Notes: generated by a model not told the origin, from the sequence alone. 64,000 nucleotides of DNA from Acidobacteriaceae bacterium (GCA_003165075.1 PLSM01000096.1:1-64000); one strand, 5' to 3'. Positions 1 to 8,518 are shown, numbered from the stretch's first letter. A program made the numbers and translations.

Positions 1-2720
1 CCCATCTCGTGGCCGATGCTGATTTCATGGAGCGGTGTTGGTGGTTCGATGCTCTGTATGGGCAATTGAGCAAGGCCGTGTTCCGGCGCGGGATGAACTT
101 GAGCTTGCTCTCTTGCCAGTTCAGTCGCCGATGGCCGCGCCGACGAGATGCCGAGCGATTCGCGTAATCCATCTACATCAGAAGTGATGATCGTAATTTC
201 ATCGCGGCCACGTGACGCGGCGACGTAAAACTGTTCCTGCTTCATCGCGTCGCCGGAGAGAATCACCGCATCGACGGTCTTGCCCTGGCTGCGATGCGCG
301 GTAATCGCATAGCCGTGGTCGAATTCACGATAGTTCGATGGCAGCGTCCGGCCATCTTCAAGTTGAATGCGATCACAGCCAACACTGCGTACCTTCACCA
401 GTTCGCCGTTTGTGGCGCGGAAATCCGCTTCGCGGCGATTGCCCGTCAGCAGCAATTTGTCGCCAGAAGCAATTTCAATCTGGCCGCGCTCATGCACTGA
501 GAAGGAACGCGCCTGTGTTGGGCTCACCATGCGTTCCACGCCTTGCAGGTCTCTGGCAACGATGTGCGACTTGTCCGCATGTTCAACGGTGAGTGTTTCA
601 TGCCGGGCAACTCCATGCGAAGAGCGATGGAACAAGAGAACCTGTCCTTCCTGATAGTTCGACAGGTCTTTCTTTTGCGCTTCGGTCCATTGCAACGGTG
701 AATAGCGTTCAAAAGCCATGCCGCGTTCCAGTTCGCCGTGCTGTTTCCTATCCTCACGGATCGCGTGCGTAATCCTGCCAATCTCCTCATGTGTACCGGC
801 AACGACGAGCACCTTGCGATTTGGATCAGTCGCAAGTTCCCGGTAAGCCGAAGCCACGGCCTGCGCCCGCTCCAAGTATGGAACCTCGCGAACGGCACCG
901 AGCTTCTCCAGCTTTTCAAACCCCTGCTCCGGTGACTGCCGCAACGTCTGGATTGCATCCCTATACTCTGGCTGTGCCTGCCGTTGTACGCCAGTCAACG
1001 AAATGCTCTTCATCTGCGATTCCCGCTCCAGAATTCGGAGAGCGTCCGACGCCTCTACACTCTGAATTTGCCGTGTGTCCCCAGAAAACACAATCCGCGC
1101 TTGTTCGCGCTCTGCCAGCTTGAGCAGACCTTCCATCTGGCGACCCGAGACCATACCCGCCTCATCTACGATCAGCACTTTGCCATGAAGCGAGGATTGC
1201 GCTGAACTGTTGTCCAGTAGTCGAGAAATCGTCATGGCGTCGTTGAAGCCGACCTTTCGCAACTCTTCTACTGCACTCCGTGTTGGAGCGACGGCCGCAA
1301 CTTCACGGCCCGCATCGCGCAAGCCACAGTCGATTTCATGTAACGTGGCAGTTTTTCCGGTTCCCGCCGCGCCACGCAGATTGACGGCTAAGTCGCACGA
1401 ATCAAGAACCTGGTAAACAGCTCGTTGCTGTTCTTCGCGCAGACGCTCGGAAGGGTGAAGTTCGTGCTCTCCGCCCAGGCGATCAAAGCGCCCGACGCCA
1501 CCATCTACTGTCGTAATCATGTGCTGTTCTCGTTCAAGGCTTTCGCGTGTGGCCAGATTGTTCCCAGCGCGAATAAGAGTACCCTGCGACTGTTCCAGTT
1601 CCAGTGCGCCGCGTAATTGACCAGGGTCAATCTGCCCACGCCCATGGCGCAGAGCTTCAGTCATCAATTCGTGGTCGCGTACAACGGAGTTGCGTTCAAA
1701 GAGATGCTCTTTGGCATATTGAAGAGATTCCGATGCCTGTGAGAATTCGTGATAAATGCGCGGATTCTGCTCAAGGGACTCGGCACGAAGATGTTCCAAT
1801 GTCTGTCTTTCCTCTGGAGTAAGGCGGGATCGCTGCTGCTCTCTGACTTTTTCTGTTGCGATTTCTGCCAGCTTGTCCGCGCGAGATTCACGGACGAGAA
1901 CGGCAACTTCGTTATCGGTTGGCTTGCGGCCATGCTCCACTGCGAATTGCTCGATAGCGGCGTCTCGCTGTGCGCTCCGCACGCTGTACTTTTCGAGCAA
2001 CTCATTTGAGACGCCGCGAATCTCAAACCCATGATCTCGGCCTTTGGCATCGCGGCGCGTCTCGATTTCGTATCCCAGGCCGCGCACTTCACGTGCCAGC
2101 GCGTTTCGGTAGACCTCTGTCAGGTACGCCCGCCGTTCGTACAACCCCGACGCCTGGAGCGCCTTCCAGCGGCCCTCGGCACCGTCATAGGTCAGATTGG
2201 CTGCAACCGCGTGCGTGTGCAGTTGTGGATCGAGTTCGCGGCTGGTGTCGTGTCGGTACGAGGCAACCACCAAGTTTGCCGTCGCCCGATTCTCGTTTGC
2301 GCCGTTCAGGCGAACCCGCGTGGCGGCATGGCTCTCAGACTCTTCAAGGGCTTCGCGGACAGCTTTGTCATGGGCCGCAATCAGACGCTCATCCCCACCG
2401 GCCAGGGCCTGAATGGAAACCGACTTCGGTGCGGAAAAGGTCAGATCGTACAGGGACCGCCCCTTGCTTTGTTCGTTTCCATCCACACCCATGCGGTCCG
2501 CACTGTGGCGAGGTCGTAGGAACTCGCCAGTTTCCGGGTGCAACCCCTCGCGCACAGCTTCGAACTGCTCCTGTTTTACTTCGCCGCGAAGCCCGAGCAA
2601 CTCCGCCCCGCGCCCATGCCATTCGCCTTGCACACGACGATGCTCGTCATAGTAATCGCTGTGTTCGAGATGCCGCTGGGCATACCCGACACCGCCCGAC
2701 ATGGCCCGTATCGTCAGCAC
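1..2720 (-). CDS. MobF-family conjugative relaxase-helicase (TrwC/TraI-like), C-terminus off the window
   Basis: Nicks plasmid or ICE DNA at oriT and unwinds the transferred strand. The frame is open from a GTG at 2720 to the left edge, about 906 residues, with no stop. The N-terminus reads VLTIRAMSGG, as in TrwC relaxases, followed by a candidate catalytic tyrosine pair (Y23, Y24 in HSDYYDEH) and the metal-binding histidines in DPQLHTHAV (about 164-172). A SF1 helicase follows: Walker A GAAGTGKT near residue 450, Walker B VLIVDEAG, a GDTRQ motif, and the C-terminal HRSQGKTVD and YVAASRGR motifs near 806-840. A later in-frame ATG at 2702 would cut into the conserved N-terminus, so GTG is preferred. 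No type IV secretion genes are visible, so they may lie left of the window. The family call is firm; the C-terminal end is unseen. Confidence 0.93.
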   Translation of the reverse strand, partial: MLTIRAMSGGVGYAQRHLEHSDYYDEHRRVQGEWHGRGAELLGLRGEVKQEQFEAVREGLHPETGEFLRPRHSADRMGVDGNEQSKGRSLYDLTFSAPKSVSIQALAGGDERLIAAHDKAVREALEESESHAATRVRLNGANENRATANLVVASYRHDTSRELDPQLHTHAVAANLTYDGAEGRWKALQASGLYERRAYLTEVYRNALAREVRGLGYEIETRRDAKGRDHGFEIRGVSNELLEKYSVRSAQRDAAIEQFAVEHGRKPTDNEVAVLVRESRADKLAEIATEKVREQQRSRLTPEERQTLEHLRAESLEQNPRIYHEFSQASESLQYAKEHLFERNSVVRDHELMTEALRHGRGQIDPGQLRGALELEQSQGTLIRAGNNLATRESLEREQHMITTVDGGVGRFDRLGGEHELHPSERLREEQQRAVYQVLDSCDLAVNLRGAAGTGKTATLHEIDCGLRDAGREVAAVAPTRSAVEELRKVGFNDAMTISRLLDNSSAQSSLHGKVLIVDEAGMVSGRQMEGLLKLAEREQARIVFSGDTRQIQSVEASDALRILERESQMKSISLTGVQRQAQPEYRDAIQTLRQSPEQGFEKLEKLGAVREVPYLERAQAVASAYRELATDPNRKVLVVAGTHEEIGRITHAIREDRKQHGELERGMAFERYSPLQWTEAQKKDLSNYQEGQVLLFHRSSHGVARHETLTVEHADKSHIVARDLQGVERMVSPTQARSFSVHERGQIEIASGDKLLLTGNRREADFRATNGELVKVRSVGCDRIQLEDGRTLPSNYREFDHGYAITAHRSQGKTVDAVILSGDAMKQEQFYVAASRGRDEITIITSDVDGLRESLGISSARPSATELAREQAQVHPAPEHGLAQLPIQSIEPPTPLHEISIGHEM

Positions 2721-2911
2721 AAGCCAACGCTAGCGCTGTTCGAATTCCGAATGCAACAGCCTTTTGTAACTTTGCCGCCTTGGCTGCCGCGCCAATGCAG
2801 AGCCACGCACCCTTTTTGTCCGTGTTGCGGTCAGCACGGCCAGAATCCGCAAGCGTCATTTCGGCTGAGTCCGGCCAAGAGCGTTCTCGCTGCGCTCGTT
2901 TTGAAGATAGA

Positions 2912-2945
2912 CACCATCCCTAAGCCTCACGGCTTAGGACGGTGG
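2912..2945. repeat. Hairpin upstream of the relaxase
   Basis: CCTAAGCC (2919-2926) and GGCTTAGG (2931-2938) form a perfect 8-bp stem with a TCAC loop. CACC (2912-2915) and GGTG (2941-2944) extend it after a small internal loop. On the minus strand it is followed by a second hairpin, GAGCG/CGCTC. The shape resembles the right ends of IS200/IS605-type elements and could also belong to oriT. No tnpA or tnpB is next to it. Confidence 0.6.
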
Positions 2946-2960
2946 ATGCGACAGACAAAC

Positions 2961-3011
2961 ATCGAACGGAATTCGAACAATCTCGGACGACGTTCGATGA
3001 TGTTCGAATTC
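2961..3011. promoter_or_regulatory. Interleaved inverted repeats, candidate oriT or operator
   Basis: Two perfect inverted repeats interlock. ATCGAACG (2961-2968) pairs with CGTTCGAT (2991-2998), and GAATTCGAACA (2969-2979) pairs with TGTTCGAATTC (3001-3011). The result is four TCGAAC-type half-sites with spacings of about one and two helical turns, 241 bp upstream of the relaxase start. That layout suits a DNA-binding protein or relaxosome site. The assignment to oriT is inference. Confidence 0.55.
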
Positions 3012-3162
3012 TGCCCGGGCCATAGTCGAGTATTAGTGCAACTCGGAAGCCCGAAGCGCGCAGTCACCTGGCAACTGAGTCAGCGTTCGGATTGACGAAT
3101 GAGCCCGGTTCACTGACCACCAGCGCTTCAAGTGGTAGACTTCGATCCTGAAGGAATCGTCC

Positions 3163-3768
3163 ATGAAAGCTACGGCAACTCACTTTTTGCTTGTCTGTGC
3201 TCTGCTCTGCACACTGCCTGGAATGGCGCAAACGCCAACACCCGATAAACCACTAACAAAAGAGCAAATTGCAAGCTCCCGATTTCGTGTCGATACCCTT
3301 AACTGTGGAAATGGACATGGCGGATTGATCGCATCCCCTGGGGACACGATACTCCTGCCAGCCAAGGACTCTAAAAGGGGAACTTCGAATGACGATCTTC
3401 GTGTCGATGGCTGCATAGAGTCCGGCCTGACGCAAAGACAATGCCAAGGTAAGAAAATCGAGTTGACCTGCCAGTGTTATCTAAGAGCATCATCTCCTTG
3501 GTCTGTTAATCCTGCGGATAATTTCGAGGCTCGCTGTGTAAAGGAATACACAGTCAACGGCCGAAACCTACAAAGAGAGCATGAGCTTGCCAGGAAGGAA
3601 GCGGAGCGCAAACGAGACGAAGAAGCAAAACGCGAACAAGAGAAGTCCGGCATTGTTGAGTGTATGTCTAATGGAAGAGCAACGGGTAACGTTAAACAGA
3701 GCGGAGAAGATGATTCCCATTGTCATACACCTAAGAAGGGTGAACCGGGGTATCTGCCATGGAACTAA
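3163..3768 (+). CDS. Exported hypothetical protein, lysine- and glutamate-rich C-terminus
   Basis: Unrecognised protein of 201 residues. The N-terminus has a clear signal peptide (basic start, hydrophobic LLVCALLCTL, cleavage after GMAQ near residue 23). The mature part has several cysteines (in LNCGNGHGG, DGCIESG, RQCQGKK, LTCQCYL, EARC) that could form disulfides. A charged helix, rich in ELARKEAERKRDEEAK-like sequence, follows around 140-162, then a short tail with HCHTPKKGEPGYLPWN. An AAGGA ribosome site precedes the ATG. It lies between mobilisation genes and other cargo of the element. Function is unknown; a periplasmic location is inferred from the signal peptide. Confidence 0.75.
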   Translation: MKATATHFLLVCALLCTLPGMAQTPTPDKPLTKEQIASSRFRVDTLNCGNGHGGLIASPGDTILLPAKDSKRGTSNDDLRVDGCIESGLTQRQCQGKKIELTCQCYLRASSPWSVNPADNFEARCVKEYTVNGRNLQREHELARKEAERKRDEEAKREQEKSGIVECMSNGRATGNVKQSGEDDSHCHTPKKGEPGYLPWN

Positions 3769-3807
3769 GACTATGAACGTGTCCTTGTAATGACCGAAGG
3801 GGGAAGT

Positions 3808-4491
3808 GTGAATTACTTCGCGGTGGGTATTCTTGTGTTCCTGTTCTTAATTGGCTTAACTCGCACTGGAAGCAAAAGTCGCAATCTCAAGCTAAAGCCA
3901 AAGCAGAGGCGCACCGCTAAGACCAGTACGCAGGCTTCCCGCACGACAATCAAGATTCCCCAAGCGGCGAACCACATGCACGATTCTATGTGGACGAAGG
4001 TGCTCCCACAGGCCCGGCAAGCGGCTCGCGCCTACGGCGCTGCGCTGATTGGTAAAGGTATCCTCCGAGAAGGTGAACCAGACAGACCCGATGATGGCCC
4101 CAATCCTTACGGAAAATGGGAGATCACAGAAGCCACCCGCGCCAGATTGCGCAACCTCGTTGTCAAGGCCATTGACAGCGGCTGGACCGTAAACCAGTTG
4201 CAGCATGAAATCATTGTTGGCGAGAAGCTTTCAGCTGCCTGCGCGCTGACGATTGCGTGGACTGAAACGGCCATCGCGCAAGCCCACGGAGCGTATGAAG
4301 CCGCCAAAGAACACGGGATGCGGTGGAAAAAGTGGATCATAGCTGAGAAGTCATGCGCCGTCTGCATCGCAAACGCGGCCCAAGGGCGCATTCCGATAAA
4401 CGAACCTTTCAGGTCGGGGACTGATTTTCCCCCTGGACATACATGCTGCCGATGCGGTGTGGGATACTATGAAACCCAAAAAGGTGATTGA
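3808..4491 (+). CDS. Membrane-anchored protein with Mu gpF-like (phage head morphogenesis) domain
   Basis: The C-terminal half resembles the gpF/SPP1 gp7 minor head protein domain. It has a helical ARTET-like stretch (AWTETAIAQAHGAYEAAKEHG), a CAVCIANAAQG motif, then NEPFRSGTDFPPGHTCCRCG, the usual Cys/His pattern near the end of this domain. The N-terminus is instead one transmembrane helix (NYFAVGILVFLFLIGL) and a basic linker. The start is taken at GTG 3808 because AGGGGGA sits just before it; an ATG at 3790 lacks a ribosome site. No other phage structural genes are nearby, so this is probably a domain reused in another role, such as an effector or surface protein. The domain call is moderately sure; the function is unknown. 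Confidence 0.65.
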   Translation: MNYFAVGILVFLFLIGLTRTGSKSRNLKLKPKQRRTAKTSTQASRTTIKIPQAANHMHDSMWTKVLPQARQAARAYGAALIGKGILREGEPDRPDDGPNPYGKWEITEATRARLRNLVVKAIDSGWTVNQLQHEIIVGEKLSAACALTIAWTETAIAQAHGAYEAAKEHGMRWKKWIIAEKSCAVCIANAAQGRIPINEPFRSGTDFPPGHTCCRCGVGYYETQKGD

Positions 4492-4540
4492 TCTGTGCGT
4501 CAGATTGTAGGATAAACACTGGATTGGAGGTCTTGCTATC

Positions 4541-5341
4541 ATGCCTCATGGTACCTGTGCCCTTTGTCGTGAATCCGCCGATCTTCAGGACGGCCATTTG
4601 ATAGCGAAAGGTTTCTACAAGGCTGTTCGAGAGCCTGCTAGTGTAATCAGCAACCCCGTCCTCGTGACCGCTTCCACAACATTCCAGACAAGTGAGCAGG
4701 TGAGTGACTATTTGCTCTGCAGACGCTGCGAATTGCGGCTTGCGCAGAATGGTGAAGAATGGGTATTGAGGAACTCACCGCATCGCAACGGACGGTTCCC
4801 GATGCGCGAGGCTCTCTTGCGCTCTCCCATCAAGAGCACAATTAGGGCGGGGGAATCCTACAAGGAACCGTATGATTCTGCTTTTGATTTGGAACGACTC
4901 GTCTATTTTGCGGCCAGCGTTTTTTGGCGTGCGTCTGTCCACACATGGGATCGGGTAAAGCACCTTATGGAAAGAGCGCCGCTGCCACTTGAACTCAACG
5001 AACAGTTGCGACTCTTTCTTTTACATCTGGGCGCATTTCCAATAGACGCTGTGCTCCTCATCAGTGTCTCGGCATCGAAGCCTCTACCGCATATCATTTT
5101 TCCGCAAGCGAATAAGCGGGCAAACCTGACAGACATAATAGGCTATGATTTTGCAGTTCCAGGCTTACAATTTCGCCTAATGTATGGGAATATTCCCGAT
5201 CTGATGAAGCAGATATCTGTGGCTGTCCCGCCCCATGCGGTGCTTCTTACTGACCTCGTTGAAAGAGAGATTAAGGCACGTCGTGATGAGTTGAGGAAGA
5301 CGAGCAGGATGGTTGGGAGCTTGGGCTCGGCGGCTTCCTGA
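4541..5341 (+). CDS. HNH-like zinc-finger protein, hypothetical
   Basis: 266 residues. The N-terminus has CALCRESADLQDGHLIAKG, then LLCRRCELRLAQNGE around residues 60-75. This CxxC...DGH...CxxCE layout is seen in a group of HNH-nuclease-like proteins often annotated as hypothetical. The rest is helical, with no other motif recognised. A GGAGG ribosome site lies before ATG 4541. It sits 49 bp after the gpF-like gene and may be co-transcribed. A nuclease or defence role is possible but unproven, since only the zinc-binding part of an HNH motif is clear. Confidence 0.6.
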   Translation: MPHGTCALCRESADLQDGHLIAKGFYKAVREPASVISNPVLVTASTTFQTSEQVSDYLLCRRCELRLAQNGEEWVLRNSPHRNGRFPMREALLRSPIKSTIRAGESYKEPYDSAFDLERLVYFAASVFWRASVHTWDRVKHLMERAPLPLELNEQLRLFLLHLGAFPIDAVLLISVSASKPLPHIIFPQANKRANLTDIIGYDFAVPGLQFRLMYGNIPDLMKQISVAVPPHAVLLTDLVEREIKARRDELRKTSRMVGSLGSAAS

Positions 5342-5692
5342 CGCGATCAGGCGTCTCAGGTCTCGCCTTTCAGAACTGGGAGTTCCGCCGGGAGCGCTGG
5401 GCGACCCCGCCGCCGGTCTTTGCGGCCTTTTGTTGGCAGGCAAGCCCACCGCGGCCTCAGTCTCCGCGGTCTGACGAGTGGAGAGCTCGGCAAGGGCTAC
5501 TCCCCCAATAGGTATATAATTTGACCGGCTCAGCATTGAAAAGAGAAGTTCTTGCGAATGTGCGCTAATCGTCTGCCGCAACTGCTGTGCTGAGATTGAC
5601 TCCGCCAACCAGTTCTGAAGAAGTATGTCGTGCCAAGGTAGGGGCTGGCGGTATGACTTTGCCGAAGCCGAGTCGTAGAAAGAGGGGTACTC
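5342..5692. other. Intergenic region with promoter-like element
   Basis: No gene is supported. It contains GC-rich sequence and, at 5511-5548, a TATAAT-containing element that recurs at 7892-7930. Confidence 0.55.
5511..5548 (+). promoter_or_regulatory. Promoter-like element, copy 1 of 2
   Basis: GGTATATAATTTGACC followed by CAGCATTGAAAAG. It aligns with 7892-7930 (GGTTTATAATCCGACC, CAGCATTGCAAAG). Both contain a perfect TATAAT -10 box, and the conserved sequence after it suggests a shared transcription start or operator. Confidence 0.5.
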
Positions 5693-6301
5693 ATGGCCTT
5701 TCTGGAGTCTGTAGAGCGTCATGCGCTTTTTCGCCTGACCCGTTTTTTGGCGTTCGTCGTGATTCTGGCTCTTTCCCTGGCGCTTGTCATTGGCGCGGTC
5801 ATCTTCGCGGGTGATCTGATTCCGAACCAAACTCCTGTGGTTTCATTCAATGAGATAAGCCGCGAGTTGCATCCAGCGCCTGAAGCGAATCAGCCTGGCT
5901 CAAAGCCATCCCAGCCGGGAGAGGAATCCCAGGGAGCATCATCCCTTGATCTTCCATTCGTGCTTCAGCCCTATTTCAGCGCCTCTGACAATAGGGAAGT
6001 TCTTATGCGGCACATGGAAGGTCTCGATTCTATCGAACGAACGGAGTATCTGAATAATTTGTCTCAGGTCGTTAAGGCAAGCCAGAGCAGCGGAGAAGAT
6101 ACGACCAATGTCATCAATAAGTATTTTGAGTTAAAGCAGACCCAGCTCGCACTTGCAAAGGCTGACAGCGCAGCTAGAACATTGCGTTGGCTCTATATCG
6201 CGGCATCGGCATTATCGATCATGTTCTTAATAGCCTTGGCAAGTCTGATTCTCGTTTTACTTGCGATTGAAAGGAACACGCGGAGCCATGCAACGACTTA
6301 G
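5693..6301 (+). CDS. Membrane protein with two transmembrane helices
   Basis: Unrecognised 202-residue protein. It has an N-terminal helix (FRLTRFLAFVVILALSLALV, about 15-37), a roughly 120-residue extracytoplasmic part rich in acidic residues and glutamine, and a C-terminal helix (LYIAASALSIMFLIALASLI, about 170-192). AGAGGGG precedes the ATG. Its stop overlaps the start of the next gene, a lipoprotein, so the two are probably made together and may act at the cell envelope. Confidence 0.7.
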   Translation: MAFLESVERHALFRLTRFLAFVVILALSLALVIGAVIFAGDLIPNQTPVVSFNEISRELHPAPEANQPGSKPSQPGEESQGASSLDLPFVLQPYFSASDNREVLMRHMEGLDSIERTEYLNNLSQVVKASQSSGEDTTNVINKYFELKQTQLALAKADSAARTLRWLYIAASALSIMFLIALASLILVLLAIERNTRSHATT

Positions 6302-7283
6302 ATGCTCACATTACGCAATCCACGGCACGGTCCTTTTGATGCTGGTAGTTGTCTTATTTGGCTGCCGCAAGGAGCAGCGCTATCCGGGGTTCACTCGGGT
6401 CGGAGGAGACGGGAAGATATCGTATTTTGTTGATGCTTCCACGATCAGACGAACCACAGAAGCAAAACATTTTTCCTTCGTAGAGTTGACCGAAAATTCC
6501 TCAGCTGAATACGACGTTGGCGAAGCGATGGTGGATTGTGACTCCCTGGAATCGATTGTGGGAGAGTCCGGTCACTATGACCGGCAAAAGCATTTCATCT
6601 CCAACACGCCTCAACATACTCAATCAATCGCATCGATTGCTCATTTCGTCTGTACTCAAGGAAAAAATAGCCCTCTCTTTGCCGGCACATCCAACAACGA
6701 TGCGACGATGCCAGCGGTACAAAATCTAGCGGTAAAGCAGAATGCAGCCGCTGAGCAAAGTGCGCGCGTCATGGAAGAGCAAAAAGCTCGGCAAATCGCC
6801 CAGGCGCAAGCGGAAGTTCAGGCAAAGGAGGAGCAAAAAGCGCAACAAATCGCTCAGGCGCAAGTAGAAGCTCAGGCAAAAGAGCAGGCGGAACTGCGCG
6901 CTCAGGTTTCAGGCATTAAACCTGATTGGGACAAAGCGATTGCGCGTCTACGCGCCGCTACTAATTTCTGGCAAAATCCCCAACTGCATAAGATGTCCAA
7001 AGAGTGGCAACAGAGCCACGGCGCAATCACTACGCAACAGGACCGCACAATCAGCCAGGCATCGGCTAACGCACAGGACGCACTGTATTCCGCAAGGGAA
7101 GACGAAAGCCAGTGCCAAATATGGTACGGGAAACTAGAGGCGTCCTCGACCTTGGACAAGAATTATGTCAATGCAATAAGAGCATGTATTCCGAGGCTAT
7201 ACGGTGACTTAGATAAGCTCGACAGAATCAAGTCAAGACTGGTTCAGATTCCGGGCAGGAGTCCGTCGCCAGTACTCCAATAA
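6288..7283 (+). CDS. Lipoprotein with repeated coiled-coil segment
   Basis: The start is placed at ATG 6288 because it gives a lipoprotein signal: hydrophobic LLMLVVVLFGC with the lipobox cysteine near residue 26. Upstream TTG 6261 would only add residues that overlap the previous gene. Residues about 160-210 hold tandem repeats of the type KARQIAQAQAEVQAKEEQ, predicted to form a coiled coil. The C-terminal part has three cysteines. It overlaps the preceding membrane-protein gene by 14 bp. No family was recognised. It is likely attached to a membrane by lipid and may span the periplasm. Confidence 0.7.
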   Translation: MQRLRCSHYAIHGTVLLMLVVVLFGCRKEQRYPGFTRVGGDGKISYFVDASTIRRTTEAKHFSFVELTENSSAEYDVGEAMVDCDSLESIVGESGHYDRQKHFISNTPQHTQSIASIAHFVCTQGKNSPLFAGTSNNDATMPAVQNLAVKQNAAAEQSARVMEEQKARQIAQAQAEVQAKEEQKAQQIAQAQVEAQAKEQAELRAQVSGIKPDWDKAIARLRAATNFWQNPQLHKMSKEWQQSHGAITTQQDRTISQASANAQDALYSAREDESQCQIWYGKLEASSTLDKNYVNAIRACIPRLYGDLDKLDRIKSRLVQIPGRSPSPVLQ

Positions 7284-7360
7284 GCATCTGCGACGTACAA
7301 AGCCGTCCAGCCCCCTTAATCTACGCTCCCGCAGCGCGTGCATTTCTGCCACATCTTCGG

Positions 7361-7756
7361 ATGCCTTATGTCGCGAACGTGGAACGCTCTTGCACCTCTG
7401 GCGGTGCATTTGGCAGGTATGGCGTGGGGTGCTCCATCGGTGGCCGTGGCTTCCGCGTGGGCCAGGATGCCAAGGGCAGATCGTACACTGCGGCTCCCAT
7501 CCCTGGCACGGGCCTCTACAGTCGGACGTATTCCGGCCAGAGAAAGGCGGCTGCCCGGAGGGCAACGCCAGCGTCCGGCGCAGCCACGGAACGAAACACC
7601 GGCATCAGGCCCGCCGTGGGGATGCTTGCTCTGGCATTCATGGCAGGCGGGTTGGTGGTGTTCATCCTAACGCCTCACCCTACCACTCCCCCGCCCGCAA
7701 CTCCACCAGCGACTGTGAGTGAACCTGTAACGCCGCTACAGCCTATTCGTGTATAG
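7361..7756 (+). CDS. DUF4236-like protein with C-terminal membrane helix; N-terminus possibly damaged
   Basis: Residues about 17-58 (RYGVGCSIGGRGFRVG, RSYTAAPIPGTGLYSRTYSG) match the glycine-rich core of DUF4236-type proteins, which normally reads like SKRGVGVSIGGRG...IPGTGLSYT. A membrane helix (VGMLALAFMAGGLVVFIL, about 86-103) and a Pro/Thr-rich tail follow. The usual DUF4236 start is absent. The codons before GVGCSIGG do not look like it, and another frame holds a CxxxxxC pattern, so a frameshift may have destroyed the original N-terminus. No good ribosome site precedes ATG 7361. Function is unknown in the family. Confidence 0.5.
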   Translation: MPYVANVERSCTSGGAFGRYGVGCSIGGRGFRVGQDAKGRSYTAAPIPGTGLYSRTYSGQRKAAARRATPASGAATERNTGIRPAVGMLALAFMAGGLVVFILTPHPTTPPPATPPATVSEPVTPLQPIRV

Positions 7757-7891
7757 CAGCGTCGCAGTCGTGGTTCAAAGCGGGCAAACACTCCGGGAGT
7801 CCCGCGCGCATCAACGTCACCGACTCCCGATGCATCCCCCCGGCCAACTAAGGCGAACATCGGGTGAATAGCGTCTGACTGCCCGCCGACA

Positions 7892-7930
7892 GGTTTATAA
7901 TCCGACCCAACCAGCATTGCAAAGAAAAAA
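7892..7930 (+). promoter_or_regulatory. Promoter-like element, copy 2 of 2
   Basis: GGTTTATAATCCGACC then CAGCATTGCAAAG, 19 bp before the start of the zinc-ribbon gene at 7949. It matches the element at 5511-5548, so the two cargo units may share regulation. Confidence 0.5.
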
Positions 7931-7948
7931 GCCCCTGAAGGTGTACCA

Positions 7949-8518
7949 ATGGTCTGTCACAACTGCGGTGCGCAAATCGATCCCTCCAGCCAATTTTGCG
8001 GGGCATGTGGTGCGAGGGTTGGTACTGGGAATATGCCCCTGCCCGGCCAAACAGCCGGAAAGCACAGATCGCCTGTAAAGGTGTGGCTCGTCTGCATCGG
8101 AGCTTTCTTTGTCCTTCTCATTGCCTACGCCATCCTCACGCCAAGCAGTAAGACTGTTCAGTCACCCGCTACCGCTCAGAGCACGCCAGCGACACAACGC
8201 ACCGACGAAGGAAGCACATCGATTGGGCAGGTCCCTCGCTCATTGCTAAAGTTGTCGGGAAGTGGAACGAAATCTACTCAGACAGTAACTGTTCCTGGCG
8301 AGTGGCAGCTAGCATGGAAATATGACTGCTCTAACTTTGGTGTACCGCAAGGAAATTTTATCGTTTCCATCTACAACTCCGATGGGACTCCCTCTAAGGC
8401 AGGTCTAGTAAATCAAATCGGGCGTAGCGGCTCCGACACTGAGTATTACCATCAAGGGGGCACCGTTTACTTCGTTGTGAATTCTGAGTGCCGATGGTCT
8501 ATTAACGTGATTGGCTAG
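7949..8518 (+). CDS. Zinc-ribbon membrane protein
   Basis: 189 residues. The N-terminal zinc ribbon CHNCGAQIDPSSQFCGACG has two CxxC knuckles. One membrane helix follows (VWLVCIGAFFVLLIAYAIL, about 48-66), then a Ser/Thr-rich linker. The C-terminal domain (about 108-189) is beta-rich, with VPGEWQLAWKYDCSN and two cysteines. The topology suggests a cytoplasmic ribbon and an external beta domain. It resembles the many zinc-ribbon-domain membrane proteins of unknown role. It is transcribed from the element at 7892 and followed by a second zinc-ribbon gene. Confidence 0.7.
   Translation: MVCHNCGAQIDPSSQFCGACGARVGTGNMPLPGQTAGKHRSPVKVWLVCIGAFFVLLIAYAILTPSSKTVQSPATAQSTPATQRTDEGSTSIGQVPRSLLKLSGSGTKSTQTVTVPGEWQLAWKYDCSNFGVPQGNFIVSIYNSDGTPSKAGLVNQIGRSGSDTEYYHQGGTVYFVVNSECRWSINVIG

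Larger units (their letters stand above)
2721..3162. other. Intergenic region between relaxase and exported protein
   Basis: Divergent spacer. It holds the hairpin at 2912-2945 and the interleaved inverted repeats at 2961-3011. No gene is convincing here. The SD of the next gene (AAGGA near 3150) is at its right end. Confidence 0.6.

Noticed and set aside
2647-2859. Minus-strand frame of 70 codons with DRNTDKKGAWLCIGAA, overlapping the relaxase start
   Set aside because: It resembles a small protein found near some relaxases, but the likeness stops after about 20 residues and there is no ribosome site; it is kept as unproven.
1970-2923. 317-codon plus-strand open frame
   Set aside because: Antisense to the relaxase N-terminus. 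The composition is Arg/Pro/His-rich and no motif is present.
6774-6900. Tandem repeats that might be a small satellite or CRISPR-like array
   Set aside because: The repeat is in frame inside the lipoprotein gene and encodes a coiled coil; there are no spacers.
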